Positions 1 to 9,830 of a stretch of DNA of 64,000 nt are shown piece after piece. Below the pieces are notes generated by a model. It worked only from the letters and a program-made list of their open reading frames with translations, was not told the origin of the DNA and made no database searches. This stretch comes from Gracilaria gracilis (taxonomy: Eukaryota; Rhodophyta; Florideophyceae; Gracilariales; Gracilariaceae): contig JARGSG010000011.1 of assembly GCA_030374805.1 (NCBI GenBank), positions 868,001 to 932,000 on the forward strand. Reading direction: 5' to 3'. The first letter of the stretch is position 1. Each line of letters begins with the position of its first letter. The translations under genes and the position numbers were made by a program.

Positions 1-591
1 GGTGGACGAGAACCGCGGGCAGTTCATCGCATGGGCAGGTAAGTGACGGCATCTCATCTGCTACATTGCGCGCAAGTTGCGTGCGACACGGGGGGGAGGG
101 AGACTAACGTTGTGGGCGAGCGTGTTTGCAACCGTTGGGCGCGCGCAAGGCTCGCACGTAACTACTCATGCCACGATGCGCCAACTGATTGAAACGGTAA
201 GTGGGGGCGCGTGGCGCCGCGAAGCGCAGCTGATGGACGCGAGCCAAGCGAGACAACTGACGACGGGCGCCATGCTCAGCACGAGGCGAAGCAGGTGATT
301 GCAGCGTTCAAGGCGCGCAAGCCGCACGTGGGCGCGGCTGCGCGCGTGTTGGTGGGGCGGGGCGACGCGTTCATAGCGCACCAGCGGCTAGCGCACGCGC
401 CGGGCGTGAATGCGTGGAGCGCCACGAGGAAGAATGTGTACTTCCGCGTGCGTCATGCGCGCCACGACGAGCTGCTGGCTGAATTCAGCGCGTCGGCGGC
501 GCCGTGGGTTGGGTTTGACGGCATTGCGGACGTGGTGCAGCGCCAGTGTGATGGTAGTACTTTGGGGCAGCAGGACGGTCGGGATATCTAA
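1..591 (+). CDS. Phytanoyl-CoA dioxygenase-like 2OG-Fe(II) oxygenase, 3' part
   Basis: This is the C-terminal part of a gene that begins before the window. Three exons can be joined in frame: 1-38, 150-196 and 280-591. The introns are 39-149 (GTAAGT donor, GACTAAC branch-like site at 102-108) and 197-279 (GTAAGT donor, CTGAC before a CAG acceptor). The joined protein reads ENRGQFIAWAGSH, then GDAFIAHQRLAH and RKNVYFRVRH before a TAA stop. This order (E-N-x-G, G-S-H, the distal iron-binding His, then an Arg/Tyr-Phe-Arg 2OG-binding strand) is that of the PhyH family, which hydroxylates lipid or small-molecule substrates. The substrate here is unknown. The HxD part of the iron site must lie upstream. 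The splice joins are inferred from frame and consensus. Confidence 0.6.
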
Positions 592-1421
592 GTTAGATAA
601 GTTAGCAGCGGCAGATGTTGCTGGGGATGAACGGCCCGTCAGGAAGTTCATACAGTACAGTCCCAACGAAATCCGCCGACATGGGGGGCACTTGCAACAA
701 GTTGTTGCAGCCAGCTTGCGCTTTCGGGGTTTCTACGATTATGGACTAAGGTAAACGCTAAAGCTAACCCTTACCCTTGTAACCTGAAGGGTATTGCTAA
801 CGTGGCCGCTAACTTTTGCTCATACACAAAAACCGTATAATCATGGCCCATGGGCTTGCACCACAGGCGTCCCAAGCGGAGCAGAATTTGTTGCGAGTTG
901 CGTGCGGCAGCGAGAAGGTAAACGCTACGATAAGGTTAGCCCTCTTAAGATACCATGCATGCAGATAACAGGCAATACGAATCTCGAAAGGGAGCGCAGT
1001 AGCGGTGAAACATTATTGGCGACCTCAAGCGCGAAGCTCGTTGGTACACGGCACGCAGAGACATAGACGGGGGGGGCGGTTGGCAAAAGCAAAAACTGTT
1101 TACCGCTACTGTAACTTTTATCTAACTCTACAAATCAGTGAATGATGAAGAAAAAGGCGCCATTCGCTACACACACACAAACAGGCGGCGCGCCAAGAGC
1201 GCGCCGCAGCTCCCATAAAAAAAAACGCGCGACAAATGTTACACCTCAACGTGTACTGTACACCACCTCGCGGCGGCGCGCCACCTTCGTCAGCGTGACC
1301 ATGGCGCGCGCAGCCTCGCGAGGCGCACACCCGGAGTGGCAAGCGAAACGGGAGGAGGGGAGGGAGCCGCACGCACAGAGTCTGCTCCCACAGCTCGGGA
1401 GCACGTGGCGCTCACGCTTGG
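592..1421. other. Intergenic region, convergent 3' ends
   Basis: No gene is supported here. The stretch is rich in short GTTAGC/GCTAAC and GTAAACGCTA words. A small inverted repeat, TACCCTT at 772-778 and AAGGGTA at 787-793, could form a hairpin about 200 nt after the oxygenase stop. The short reading frames are low in complexity and have no homology that I recognise. Confidence 0.5.
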
Positions 1422-2750
1422 TTAGCCGGGCGCGCGCATGAGCAGCGACAGGCAAAAGTATCTGGGATCGGGTGCGCATTCCTTGTACTTGATGAGCGCC
1501 TTACCCACCACGTTGGCGCGCATCTTCACGGCCGACGTGGAGCCGAGCTCGCGCTGCTGCAGCTCCTTCACGGTGAACTCCGTATCGGCGATCATGTCGA
1601 AGCCGGCGTTGGCGCCCTTGTCCTCGAACAGCGTGAGCTTGAGCCTTGTGGCGTTGCCCTCCACCACGATGTCGCCGCCGGGCAGCGAGAAGAAGCAGCT
1701 GGTATCGCCAAAGTGCGCCAGCGCGCGCATTCGCTGCAGCACGTCCATTGCGCGCCCGCGCGCTTTGCCGCCGCCTTGATCCGAGACGTCGAACAGCAGC
1801 CCGGGCTTTGCCAGCACGCGCCGGCACGAAAAGTAGTTGTACTGCAGACTGCCGCCGTCCTTCTTGCTGCGGATCATGCCCACGGTGGCGGAGCGGTACA
1901 GCAGCGTCCACACGTCCGACTTGGGGTCCTCGTCCACGATGGCGTGCACGGTATAGAACATGCGCTTCACCAGGCTGTACGTCAGCGCCTTGGCCCTCAG
2001 AATGGGGCTGCACTGCACATCCAGACGGTACTGCGAGCTTTGATCGCGCACCACAAGCGCCGTGAGCAGCAGGCTGCCCACCGGGATGCGGCTGCTCTTC
2101 TTGTGATCCTTGTCGGACGCCGCCACGAAGCGCAGCGGGCAAGAGAGCGGCTTGGGCTGCGCGGCGGCAATGGCGCTCACGGCGCACTCGGCGGTGCCGA
2201 TGAGGCGCTGCTTGTCCGTGGCCAGCTTGGTGCAGTCGTAGAACGCCACCTTGAGGCACTGCGGGCGGCGCATGTCAAAGTGCAGCTCAAAGTGCGTGCT
2301 GAACTCCACGTCGCGCCCGTTCTTCCTGGCCACCTCGGTGACGCCCAACGCGCGCCACGACGACCTGTGAACGCGCGTGCCGTCGCGGCGCACGTGCACG
2401 GTGGGGTGTCTGGGCGCCGTATACTCGGCGGCCACATGCGGCGCGCGCAGCGTATTGGAGCGACGCGCGTTCTTCATCTGGCTGGCGGTCCTTCTCACCA
2501 GCGCGCTCTCCGCGACGGCGTCGGCGACGGCGGCGGCGGGGTGCTGCGCGGCGGGCGGCGGGCGCGTCTCATCGCAAAGGTACAGCACGGCGTAGCCGGC
2601 GCGCGAGCGGCGGTCCGGCTCGGGCAGATCCCTGGCGGCGACGTACAGGCGTAGCCGCGCGGAAGGCGGCAGCGACGCGAGCGTGGAGCTGGCGGTGCTC
2701 AGCGACATGTTATGCGCGGCGGACATCGACGTGTCACACAGCGGCGGCAT
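1422..2750 (-). CDS. Copine-like tandem C2-domain protein (no A domain)
   Basis: The protein is 442 aa. Residues about 30-205 resemble a copine C2A domain: LRLYVAARDLPEPD, then a strand with WRALGVTEVARKNGRDVEF, THFELHF and LKVAFYDCTKL. A second C2-like half follows at about 235-420, with LLFDVSD and LKLTLFEDKG. C2 domains of this class bind membranes, often with calcium. The von Willebrand A domain that normally follows in copines is absent: the protein stops after the second C2. The upstream frame is open for a further 149 codons but is Arg/Ala/Pro low-complexity with no conserved content, so I start at the Met at 2748-2750, just inside a C-rich leader. It is divergent from the hydrolase at 3050. 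The exact function is unknown. Confidence 0.7.
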   Translation of the reverse strand: MPPLCDTSMSAAHNMSLSTASSTLASLPPSARLRLYVAARDLPEPDRRSRAGYAVLYLCDETRPPPAAQHPAAAVADAVAESALVRRTASQMKNARRSNTLRAPHVAAEYTAPRHPTVHVRRDGTRVHRSSWRALGVTEVARKNGRDVEFSTHFELHFDMRRPQCLKVAFYDCTKLATDKQRLIGTAECAVSAIAAAQPKPLSCPLRFVAASDKDHKKSSRIPVGSLLLTALVVRDQSSQYRLDVQCSPILRAKALTYSLVKRMFYTVHAIVDEDPKSDVWTLLYRSATVGMIRSKKDGGSLQYNYFSCRRVLAKPGLLFDVSDQGGGKARGRAMDVLQRMRALAHFGDTSCFFSLPGGDIVVEGNATRLKLTLFEDKGANAGFDMIADTEFTVKELQQRELGSTSAVKMRANVVGKALIKYKECAPDPRYFCLSLLMRAPG

Positions 2751-3049
2751 GACGGCGGTGGCGGGGGGGGGGGGCGGAGGTGTGGTGCGAGCAGCTAAGT
2801 GCGCGCGCTGCTGCCCGCTTTTGCAGGCGCCCAGCAACGGCGCGCAAGTGCGCGCACGCGCACGCGCACGCGGCGTGGCGCACCACTGCGGTGCGCGCGC
2901 GCGGCGCGCACGCGCGCCCGCAGCAGCCCTAAAACGCTTTAGATAAACTTTACGCATGTGTGATAAAAGCCCACGCGCGGCTGCGGCTGCCGCGGCTGCC
3001 GCGCCGCCGCCTGCACAATCGGCTCCCACGAGCCGCACCGTCGGCCGCG
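2751..3049. promoter_or_regulatory. Divergent promoter region
   Basis: A 299-bp GC-rich interval lies between two divergent start codons. It carries a G12 run at 2763-2774 (C12 on the strand of the C2 gene) and alternating GCGC/CACG tracts. No TATA box is seen. Confidence 0.45.
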
Positions 3050-3877
3050 ATGCGCTCCGCGAGCGAACGCCTCTCGTACGGCGACGCCGCCTCGCAGTAC
3101 GTGCGCCTACACTACCCGCCACCGACAGACGTGCGACCGCCGCTGGTGGTCTTTGTTCACGGCGGCTTCTGGAAGGCGCGCCACGGCCTGGAACCACCGA
3201 CCGCCGCGTGCGAGACGCTACCGCCCGATCTCACCGCACACGGCTTCGTGCTGGCCGAGATCGAGTACCGTCGCAGCGCCGATACGTCATGGGGCTGGCC
3301 GCACACCAATCACGACGTGCTCACCGCCTTTGACGCGCTCATGGCGCACGTATCGTCGCGAGTCGATACGTCGCTCATCTTTCTACTGGGACATAGCGCC
3401 GGCGGCACCTTGGCGCTCTGGCTGGCCGCCCACCTCGTTCGTGCAAACGCTCGCTTTCTACCCGCGCATGTGTTGGCGCTCGCGCCCGTCGCCGATCTGC
3501 GACTGGCCGCGCGTCTCCGCCTCAGCGACAACGGCGACGCCGTGCAGCGCTACATGCATGGATCGCCGCATCAGCTACCTGAGCACTACCAACAAGCGTG
3601 TCCCACCGCGCTGGCCCCCGAGCTTGCCTGCGTCAATGTCCGTCTGGTCGCTGCCGCCAACGACGTAGATGTTCCCATTTCCGTCATTGACAGCCTGTGC
3701 GAGAGCATTCGAGACGCCCCTGTCTTCGAAAACCGAAAAAGGGCCTCGCTCGTCCTCGACGTTTTCTCCGCCGCAACGCATTGCGACCTGGTCAACGCCG
3801 AATCCTCCACATGGTCTCAGATACGAGACACCATGCTCAATCAATGTACAACCCACCCTACCTGTCCAGCATCATAA
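3050..3877 (+). CDS. Alpha/beta hydrolase, kynurenine formamidase-like
   Basis: The protein is 275 aa with an alpha/beta-hydrolase fold. It has the oxyanion motif HGGFW, the nucleophile elbow GHSAGG (Ser in the GxSxG context), and a C-terminal His in ATHCDLV. The HGG-[FY]-W signature is typical of arylformamidase (AFMID/BNA7), which hydrolyses N-formylkynurenine to kynurenine in tryptophan breakdown. Carboxylesterases of the same clan share parts of it, so the substrate is inferred. The start is the first ATG in the frame (3050). The upstream in-frame codons lack an ATG and are low-complexity. There are no introns. Confidence 0.8.
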   Translation: MRSASERLSYGDAASQYVRLHYPPPTDVRPPLVVFVHGGFWKARHGLEPPTAACETLPPDLTAHGFVLAEIEYRRSADTSWGWPHTNHDVLTAFDALMAHVSSRVDTSLIFLLGHSAGGTLALWLAAHLVRANARFLPAHVLALAPVADLRLAARLRLSDNGDAVQRYMHGSPHQLPEHYQQACPTALAPELACVNVRLVAAANDVDVPISVIDSLCESIRDAPVFENRKRASLVLDVFSAATHCDLVNAESSTWSQIRDTMLNQCTTHPTCPAS

Positions 3878-4218
3878 ACGATCCATACTTATCACAATTC
3901 GCCTGCCCACACCTTGCTATCAAAACTCCCGTCCCCCGCAGTCACCGCTCTCGACGACCACCACCACGACCACGACATGTCCTGTAACCGTACCCGTTCC
4001 CTTGGAATCAATCTCCAGAACTGGCGTCAGCTCCAGAACTAACTGTCCTAATCTCCAACTACACTCAACTTAAGCTAAAACCCGATGCCCTAAAGGCACC
4101 GTAGTCCAAGCAACCGCACCAACTCACCAACACACCAACTCCACTTGTTTACCGCACTTTTCTACACTACCACTTTTTCATTGTTTTCTTTAACATCCGG
4201 AAATCTTCGCTCTCTTGT
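3878..4218. other. Intergenic region, convergent 3' ends
   Basis: C- and A-rich DNA lies between the hydrolase and importin stop codons. I see no gene, repeat or RNA in it. Confidence 0.5.
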
Positions 4219-7200
4219 TTATGCAGAGTTCACAACCGTCACCAGCTTTTGACGCTGTTCTTCAGACAGATTCGCAGTAGCCGCGTGAAGCATTTGTGGG
4301 TACTTACTCCGAATGCCATTGATCACTTCAATCGCCATTCGAGTACCCTCTTCGTCGATAGTGTTCGTGCCCAAGATGGACAGAATCACAGACAAGATTC
4401 GCGGCAGGTTTACAAAGTTTTCCCCGAGGAACCTCGAATCACCAGTCTGCACAAACCGCATCAGAGCAGAATGCATCACTCGCGCCTCAGATTCGTCTGC
4501 CTTGGCGGGCAAGTAGTCCACCACCAGAGCTCCATACGAGTACGATTTGTCACCAATATAATTCGGCTGGAATTCCATGATCTTCATTAGAGCCGCTACT
4601 GCATTATCGGTGGCGTTCAAGTCCGTACTCGAACGCGCATTCGGATGTCTGATCACACCTTCGAGGTGAGATAACAAAGCAGGCGTTGCAGAGGCGGCGA
4701 AATGCTCTCCACCAACCTGAGCGCATACACCCACCCCGTAGCAAGCTGCTTGACGTACATCAGGATCAGGATCTATTACATACACGCACATCGCAGGTAG
4801 TACATTCTTGATCACCAACAACCCTTCACGTCCACCGTGAAGAATCAAGTCATCAAACACGCACAGCGCCGCCTGTCGTTCATACGATGGTCGATTATCC
4901 TGCAACCGCAACCAGAAAATGCTCATGGTCGATACAGCTTCAGACCCTTCACTCAACTCGTGCGTGTTCGTGAACGCCTCAACAAAGCCATGATTTCCAT
5001 GCACACGCAAGAAAGCGTTGGTTGCAGTAGTCACTCTCGAAAGCAGTTCCTCTTCCTTGGCTTCCTCCGCCGCAGCCTCTTCATTCGCCTCTTCGTCCCA
5101 CTCCTCTTGTTCCGCTATTCGCCTTCTCTCCATGTTTCTTGCCTCGCTCTCGAGGAGTACTATGCTGATTGCTTTTGCCACCGGAATCATAGTCTCGCGT
5201 GGAATAGCCGGAGGTCCGACAATGCTCCCAATTTGCGCAAGAGAATCCAGCATATGAATCAGTACATCCACGTCTGGTTCCCCACGGATCGCATCCAGTA
5301 GCTGAGGCAACGCAAAGTTTATGATACTCATCACCTGCGATCCGGAGGGATCTTTCCCAGACTCCATCACAGACCTTATCAGGTCTGGGATACAATTGGC
5401 TGCGGCAGATCGGCAATCCTCATGGTAGAAAAACTTGAGCAACGGTACCATAAGTTCAGTCACCTGCGCAACGTAGTCGTAGAATCCACCGCGGAGTTCA
5501 GCTATAAAGCAAGTGAGCATAGTGCAGGCCACGGCCTTGTCTTCCAAGGCAGAGGTCCTGATTCCCACCCTCTTGTCACCAATTGTGAGAGTCTCATACC
5601 CCTCCTCATCCTGGCCGTCGTCATCCTCAAGGATATCCAGAACAGTGATATCCGGTTTTTGAGATGCAGCTTCGAGCAGTCTTGGCATCACATGCGGCAG
5701 ATAGGGAATAAACGAGGCCTTGAGACATCGGCAAATGCGTGCATAAGCCTGCATAAGATAAAAGCTCTGCGGATCGTCTGGATCATCGGCATGGGCAGCT
5801 GCAGTGTTGACGAGCATTTTCATCACTTCGTCTGCGTCTGGACTAAACTTCTCGAAGCCAACGCTCAATCCAACAAGCGATATACATTCCATGACCTTTC
5901 CACGCAACCTCCGCAAGTCCTTGTGCCCAGTCGTGGTCGACAACACTTGCTTTAGTCGCGGCATGAACCAGTCGTAATAGTGCACAAAATGTTCCTCGGC
6001 GGCGTCAGCGACAGCAGCAATAGCTGTTACAGCTTGTTCCTGCGTAATGCGATGATTCGCATTGAGCAAAGTCTGCAACTTGCCTAAAAGTTGGTCCAGG
6101 TAGGGAGCAATCACCTCGGGCGACGCCTCATCACAAAAGTTGATGACAGCAGCAGCAGAGTGGCTTTGGACGCGTGGGTTATTCTTATCATCCATAACAG
6201 TGATTAGGGAAGTCACAATCTCCTTGTGATACTCCTGCTGAATGCGAGGCCCAAAATCAGTGCACATTTGCCCAATACAGTTAATGGCGGCCCAGCGCAC
6301 ACGAGGGTGCGGATCTAAGAACCTTTCCAACGCGAGGTGAATGACTGTGCCCAACTTTTGTTCGATTTGCTTGCGGCAGCCCTCGCCAATTTGTGAAATG
6401 GCAAGAAGCGCCGCATGGCGGTAGACCCAATTTGTGTTTCGCAAGAAGGCACCAATGAGGGATTCAGCGACAGGCAGTACGGCCTTGCCTCCAAGAGCAA
6501 TGGCCAAGCGATCTAAACTTTCTTGTCCACAGTCGAAATGAGTGTACTCATTTGTATCGTCCTCATCTTCCTGGTCATACCAATCGCGATCGTCCTCGAT
6601 TTCGAGCATCATTTGCAGGGCGACTGGAAACACGTTGGAAACAAAGGTGCCCATTTTCCTACATTGGGTTGGAAGCTTCTCGGCGATAGATACGAGGAAC
6701 TCCAAACTGACTTGACGTGGCCCTCCTTCCGACGCAGAATTGGTTTTCTGACAAACCTCCAACATGACACCACAGACATCAGGGAGGTCTTTCTTGTAGA
6801 AGCAGGGCTCGCTCTCGACAACTTCGATGAGCATCTCGATAGCACTCTTTGCATCCTCCTCATTGCCATTAGTAACAGCGCGTTGTACCGGCTGCAACAT
6901 GAGAGGAATGAGATCGACAAACTCATTACATAACGATTCCTCAAGCACACCAATAAGGGCTGTAGTGGCTCTAAGAGCAGCGAGAGAAACTGTGAGTTCA
7001 GCATCTCTCAAGCCACTATGCAGTGCGCCCTTGAGTGCGGGCAAATGGGGAGCAAACACATTCTGCTCCAGAAACTCAGCAAGCTGGGCAACTATATAAA
7101 GCGCGCTCTCACGCTCATATGAAGTAGGGCTATTAGTGAGCTCAAACAGTGTGGGAAAGAGTTCGGGCCACTGCGACGGGTTCTTCTCAATGAGAGGTCC

Positions 7201-7566
7201 AGCCAAGACGGAGACGGTATCACAAAGTTTCCTACGAACATCACGCGGCGCATGGGCACGAATGCCCATGAGCAACCTTGTCTTGACAGCGTGCTTAATT
7301 TCATTTTCAGCATGGGTCCACAACTCGGAGCACGAGCGACGCATGAGAACGGCAGCCGTGCTACGCACGACGGTGTCGACTCCCGGGGTGGCGGCAAGGG
7401 AAGACAGAGCTTCGAGACAGAGTCCGGGCCTTGCGACAGCCTGGTTGTACTGCTCCTCGGCGGCGCCGCGGATGGCGTTGTCAGGGTTTTGAAGGCGGAG
7501 CAGGATGTTGGACATCTCGCGCGCGGCCTGCGAGAGGGCGGGCGGGGCGCCGTTTTGAAGCGACAT
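4219..7566 (-). CDS. IPO5: Importin-5 / karyopherin beta-3
   Basis: This is a single-exon gene for 1,115 aa, the usual size of importin-5 (human IPO5 1,097 aa; yeast Kap121/Pse1 1,089 aa). The protein is built of HEAT repeats throughout, with the N-terminal start QNPDNAIRGAAEEQYNQ typical of the family. A middle Asp/Glu-rich loop (EIEDDRDWYDQEDEDD) and conserved blocks such as HPRVRWAAINCIGQMC are present. It carries cargo such as ribosomal proteins and histones into the nucleus in a Ran-dependent way (family knowledge). The promoter side faces the glyoxalase gene across an 800-bp G-rich interval. Confidence 0.95.
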   Translation of the reverse strand: MSLQNGAPPALSQAAREMSNILLRLQNPDNAIRGAAEEQYNQAVARPGLCLEALSSLAATPGVDTVVRSTAAVLMRRSCSELWTHAENEIKHAVKTRLLMGIRAHAPRDVRRKLCDTVSVLAGPLIEKNPSQWPELFPTLFELTNSPTSYERESALYIVAQLAEFLEQNVFAPHLPALKGALHSGLRDAELTVSLAALRATTALIGVLEESLCNEFVDLIPLMLQPVQRAVTNGNEEDAKSAIEMLIEVVESEPCFYKKDLPDVCGVMLEVCQKTNSASEGGPRQVSLEFLVSIAEKLPTQCRKMGTFVSNVFPVALQMMLEIEDDRDWYDQEDEDDTNEYTHFDCGQESLDRLAIALGGKAVLPVAESLIGAFLRNTNWVYRHAALLAISQIGEGCRKQIEQKLGTVIHLALERFLDPHPRVRWAAINCIGQMCTDFGPRIQQEYHKEIVTSLITVMDDKNNPRVQSHSAAAVINFCDEASPEVIAPYLDQLLGKLQTLLNANHRITQEQAVTAIAAVADAAEEHFVHYYDWFMPRLKQVLSTTTGHKDLRRLRGKVMECISLVGLSVGFEKFSPDADEVMKMLVNTAAAHADDPDDPQSFYLMQAYARICRCLKASFIPYLPHVMPRLLEAASQKPDITVLDILEDDDGQDEEGYETLTIGDKRVGIRTSALEDKAVACTMLTCFIAELRGGFYDYVAQVTELMVPLLKFFYHEDCRSAAANCIPDLIRSVMESGKDPSGSQVMSIINFALPQLLDAIRGEPDVDVLIHMLDSLAQIGSIVGPPAIPRETMIPVAKAISIVLLESEARNMERRRIAEQEEWDEEANEEAAAEEAKEEELLSRVTTATNAFLRVHGNHGFVEAFTNTHELSEGSEAVSTMSIFWLRLQDNRPSYERQAALCVFDDLILHGGREGLLVIKNVLPAMCVYVIDPDPDVRQAACYGVGVCAQVGGEHFAASATPALLSHLEGVIRHPNARSSTDLNATDNAVAALMKIMEFQPNYIGDKSYSYGALVVDYLPAKADESEARVMHSALMRFVQTGDSRFLGENFVNLPRILSVILSILGTNTIDEEGTRMAIEVINGIRSKYPQMLHAATANLSEEQRQKLVTVVNSA

Positions 7567-7690
7567 TATGATTAAAGTGAGGGCGTCGGGTAAACGGCAA
7601 TGGGTTTGTCAATACGAGGTGTGGGCGGCGGGATCAGGGCGGGGCGCCTTGCATACGGCCGGCGATGGGTGGAAATGGGTGTTTGGTAGC

Positions 7691-7710
7691 GGGGGGGGGG
7701 GGGGGGGGGG
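7691..7710. repeat. Homopolymer G20
   Basis: An uninterrupted run of 20 G. It lies about 125 bp upstream of the importin start and reads as C20 on that gene's strand. Confidence 0.9.
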
Positions 7711-8040
7711 TGCACCGGGGAATGGAAGAGTTAGTGATGGGAGTAGGCAGCAAAGGAGCACGCAGTGTAGGAGGAAGATCTGACAGTTGGGCAGAAGCAG
7801 CGCTCACTAACGGGGAGAAGGAGCGACGGCGGCACGCGTAACGCGAGGATGGAACAGGGGGCGACCAAAAAAGGGCGCGCAGCACGACGAGGCGCGCACA
7901 CGGGCGGTACAGTAGCGCCGACGGAGGGCAGCTCGGAGCGCGCTCGGGAGCGACAGCAGCGCGCCACTTAGAAGGCGGTCAACACGAAGGGCAACGGCGA
8001 GCGACAGCGGACGGCGGAAAAGCGCGGGCTGACGGTGGCG

Positions 8041-8086
8041 TGGGTGGGGGCGGGGGTTGGGGGTGGGTGGGGGCGGGGGTTGGGGG
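8041..8086. repeat. Two perfect 23-bp G-rich tandem copies
   Basis: The unit TGGGTGGGGGCGGGGGTTGG plus GGG is repeated twice without change and is followed by TGGGG. It has several G-runs per unit and could form a G-quadruplex (inference). Confidence 0.85.
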
Positions 8087-8375
8087 TGGGGCGGAGGCGA
8101 CGGCGACGGCGACAGCGACGGCGGCGTGGCGAAGGTGCGCGAAGAACTGCTCGCCTGGAGCGGCGCCGCGCGCCGCCGCGCGCGGTGGTTTTGGAGGGGG
8201 GGGGGGGGGGGCGTCGGCGCGCGCGCGCGCGCGCGTTGGCGCTCAGCGCGGTGGAGGCGCTGTGCGTGGCACACGTGGAGCGGCGCGCCAATCGACGACG
8301 ACCAGTGCACGCGCGCCACGTGCGACGTGTTGAGTGGCGCGCGACGTGCGGAGCGCACGTCCGCGCGCTGGCGGC

Positions 8376-9061
8376 ATGATGCGATTCACATCTCGCGCGG
8401 GCGCGGCGCTGTTCGCGGAGCGCGCGCGGCCACTTTTGACTGCGACTGCTCGCGCCATGGCGGCGGGCGAGGCGTTCGTGCGACCGCTGTGCGTGCCGAG
8501 CGCTGCGCTGCGCGCACGCGCGCACGCGGTGTGCGCGCCGCGCGCGCCGCGGATGAGCGCGGCGGACGACGTGGGCGTGCGTTATGGGCGTATTCAGCAT
8601 GCGGGCGTGCTTGTGAGTGACACTGCTCGCGCCAAACACTTCTACATGCAGGTGTTTGGAATGGTGGATGACACCCATCTGCGCAACCCGAAGCTGCCCT
8701 TCGACGGCGCCTTTCTCAAGGCTGGCGCGTCGCAGATTCATCTCATGCAGCTGCCTTCGCCGGACCCTTCGGAAGGCCGCCCTGAGCATGGTGGACGGTA
8801 CGTTATCTCCTGCCTTATTCTATCCTGCGCCTTGGCTTTTCTTCATGTGCTCAATGCTCACACTACCTTTCGCTGCTGTTGCTTTGACGCCGCTTTAGTG
8901 ATAGACATGTCGCTGTCACCATCAGCGATTTGGCTCCGCTCATTGCGTCACTGGAGAAGCATAACAGGCCGTTCACCATGAGTAAGAGCGGCCGTCGCGC
9001 CGTGTTTACCCGCGACTTGGATGCCAATGCACTAGAGTTCATCGAAGATACGTCTTTGTAG
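8376..9061 (+). CDS. Glyoxalase I-fold (VOC family) protein, organelle-targeted
   Basis: There are two exons: 8376-8797 and 8899-9061. The intron 8798-8898 has a GTACGT donor and TTTAG acceptor and splits the Arg codon between EHGG and HVAV. The protein is 194 aa. About 60 N-terminal residues are Arg/Ala-rich and lack acidic residues at the start (MMRFTSRAGAALFAERARP), which suggests a mitochondrial or plastid leader. The rest is one VOC domain: IQHAGVLVSDTARAKHFYMQVFGM, then RHVAVTISDL and ANALEFIEDT. The His, His and Glu positions fit VOC metal ligands. Whether it is a true lactoylglutathione lyase cannot be said. The start is the first ATG in frame. Confidence 0.85.
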
Positions 9062-9407
9062 CTGCTTGCTTATCGCTTTGCGTCTGTTTTTTTTTATGTC
9101 TTGTCTCCATGCGCAATCTCCGTCTATACTTTCCCCTCTCGCATCCACAAATTCGAACTGTGCGTTTTGTTACTTCCAATACGCTTGGTCCATATGTTCT
9201 TTACTGCAGCCTATTCTTTGTCAATTGACGTTTGCAACACGTTGTCATCACTTGTGTAAACACCTCTCACAACGTGCGTCGTGGTTGCGTCTCCTCTAGT
9301 CTTACGCACCGCAGTATGTTCTGCCTTGCGAGTTCCATCCTGTTGTGTCTGTCTACCACGTACACTGCTCTGGTGGAACATCACTCTCTCACCACTCATC
9401 AAACCCC
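9062..9407. other. Intergenic region, convergent 3' ends
   Basis: T-rich DNA follows the glyoxalase-fold gene, including a T9 run near 9086. No gene or structured element is recognised. Confidence 0.45.
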
Positions 9408-9830
9408 TCAGCACTCATGGAAGGACGGTCGAACAACCTCCAAATGAAACCGTTTCGGTCTCGCCAGCTCACACGGGCATGCCTTCACGTTAGCCTCACA
9501 GTTCTCTCCTTTACAATTGTGCGGTAGTATAAAAGTGTCCGCATCCAACCCCTCGATGCAGCGCCATACAGCTGAATCCACTTCCTCACGCGAGCATTTG
9601 TGAGTTGCTCTACGGTCGGCGTTGATGTCACATTCGATCGCTGGAATGAAGCTGAACGCGCACACACGGTATTCGCACCATTTGAAGCCGCCCTTCTCGA
9701 TTTCTGGGTTCGGTGGGTCCGCGCAACGAGTTACTTCATCAGAGAAACGACAGTCGTATTCCTGACCATGTGCCGTCGCGAACCACACACAAAGAACAAA
9801 GGGAATTGCAAGTAGCATAGAGGTTCTCAT
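9408..9830 (-). CDS. Small secreted cysteine-rich protein
   Basis: The protein is 140 aa. The start MRTSMLLAIPFVLCVWFATAHG is a clear signal peptide, with likely cleavage before QEYDC. The mature part of about 118 aa holds 12 cysteines, an even number that suits six disulfides. Examples are DCRFSDEVTRC, WCEYRVC, NCKGENC and ACPC. I recognise no family. It is likely a cell-wall or extracellular protein (inference). A TATAAAAG box lies about 113-120 bp upstream of the ATG on the same strand, which is unusual among the genes here and supports transcription. Confidence 0.6.
   Translation of the reverse strand: MRTSMLLAIPFVLCVWFATAHGQEYDCRFSDEVTRCADPPNPEIEKGGFKWCEYRVCAFSFIPAIECDINADRRATHKCSREEVDSAVWRCIEGLDADTFILPHNCKGENCEANVKACPCELARPKRFHLEVVRPSFHEC

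Larger units (their letters stand above)
7567..8375. promoter_or_regulatory. Divergent promoter region with G-rich tracts
   Basis: This separates the divergent importin and glyoxalase-fold genes. It contains G20 at 7691-7710, a tandem G-rich repeat at 8041-8086, G16 at 8196-8211 and a GCGCGC tract to about 8235. The long apparent reading frames here are Arg/Ala/Pro-rich products of base composition and are not supported as genes. Confidence 0.45.

Noticed and set aside
1713-2654. A 313-codon plus-strand frame opposite the C2 protein.
   Set aside because: It is the antisense shadow of the real gene, rich in Arg/His/Ala. The minus frame has clear C2 motifs.
7807-8789. Long Arg/Ala/Pro-rich reading frames on both strands between importin and the glyoxalase-fold gene.
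   Set aside because: They are a by-product of very high GC and lack stop codons by composition. There is no domain pattern.
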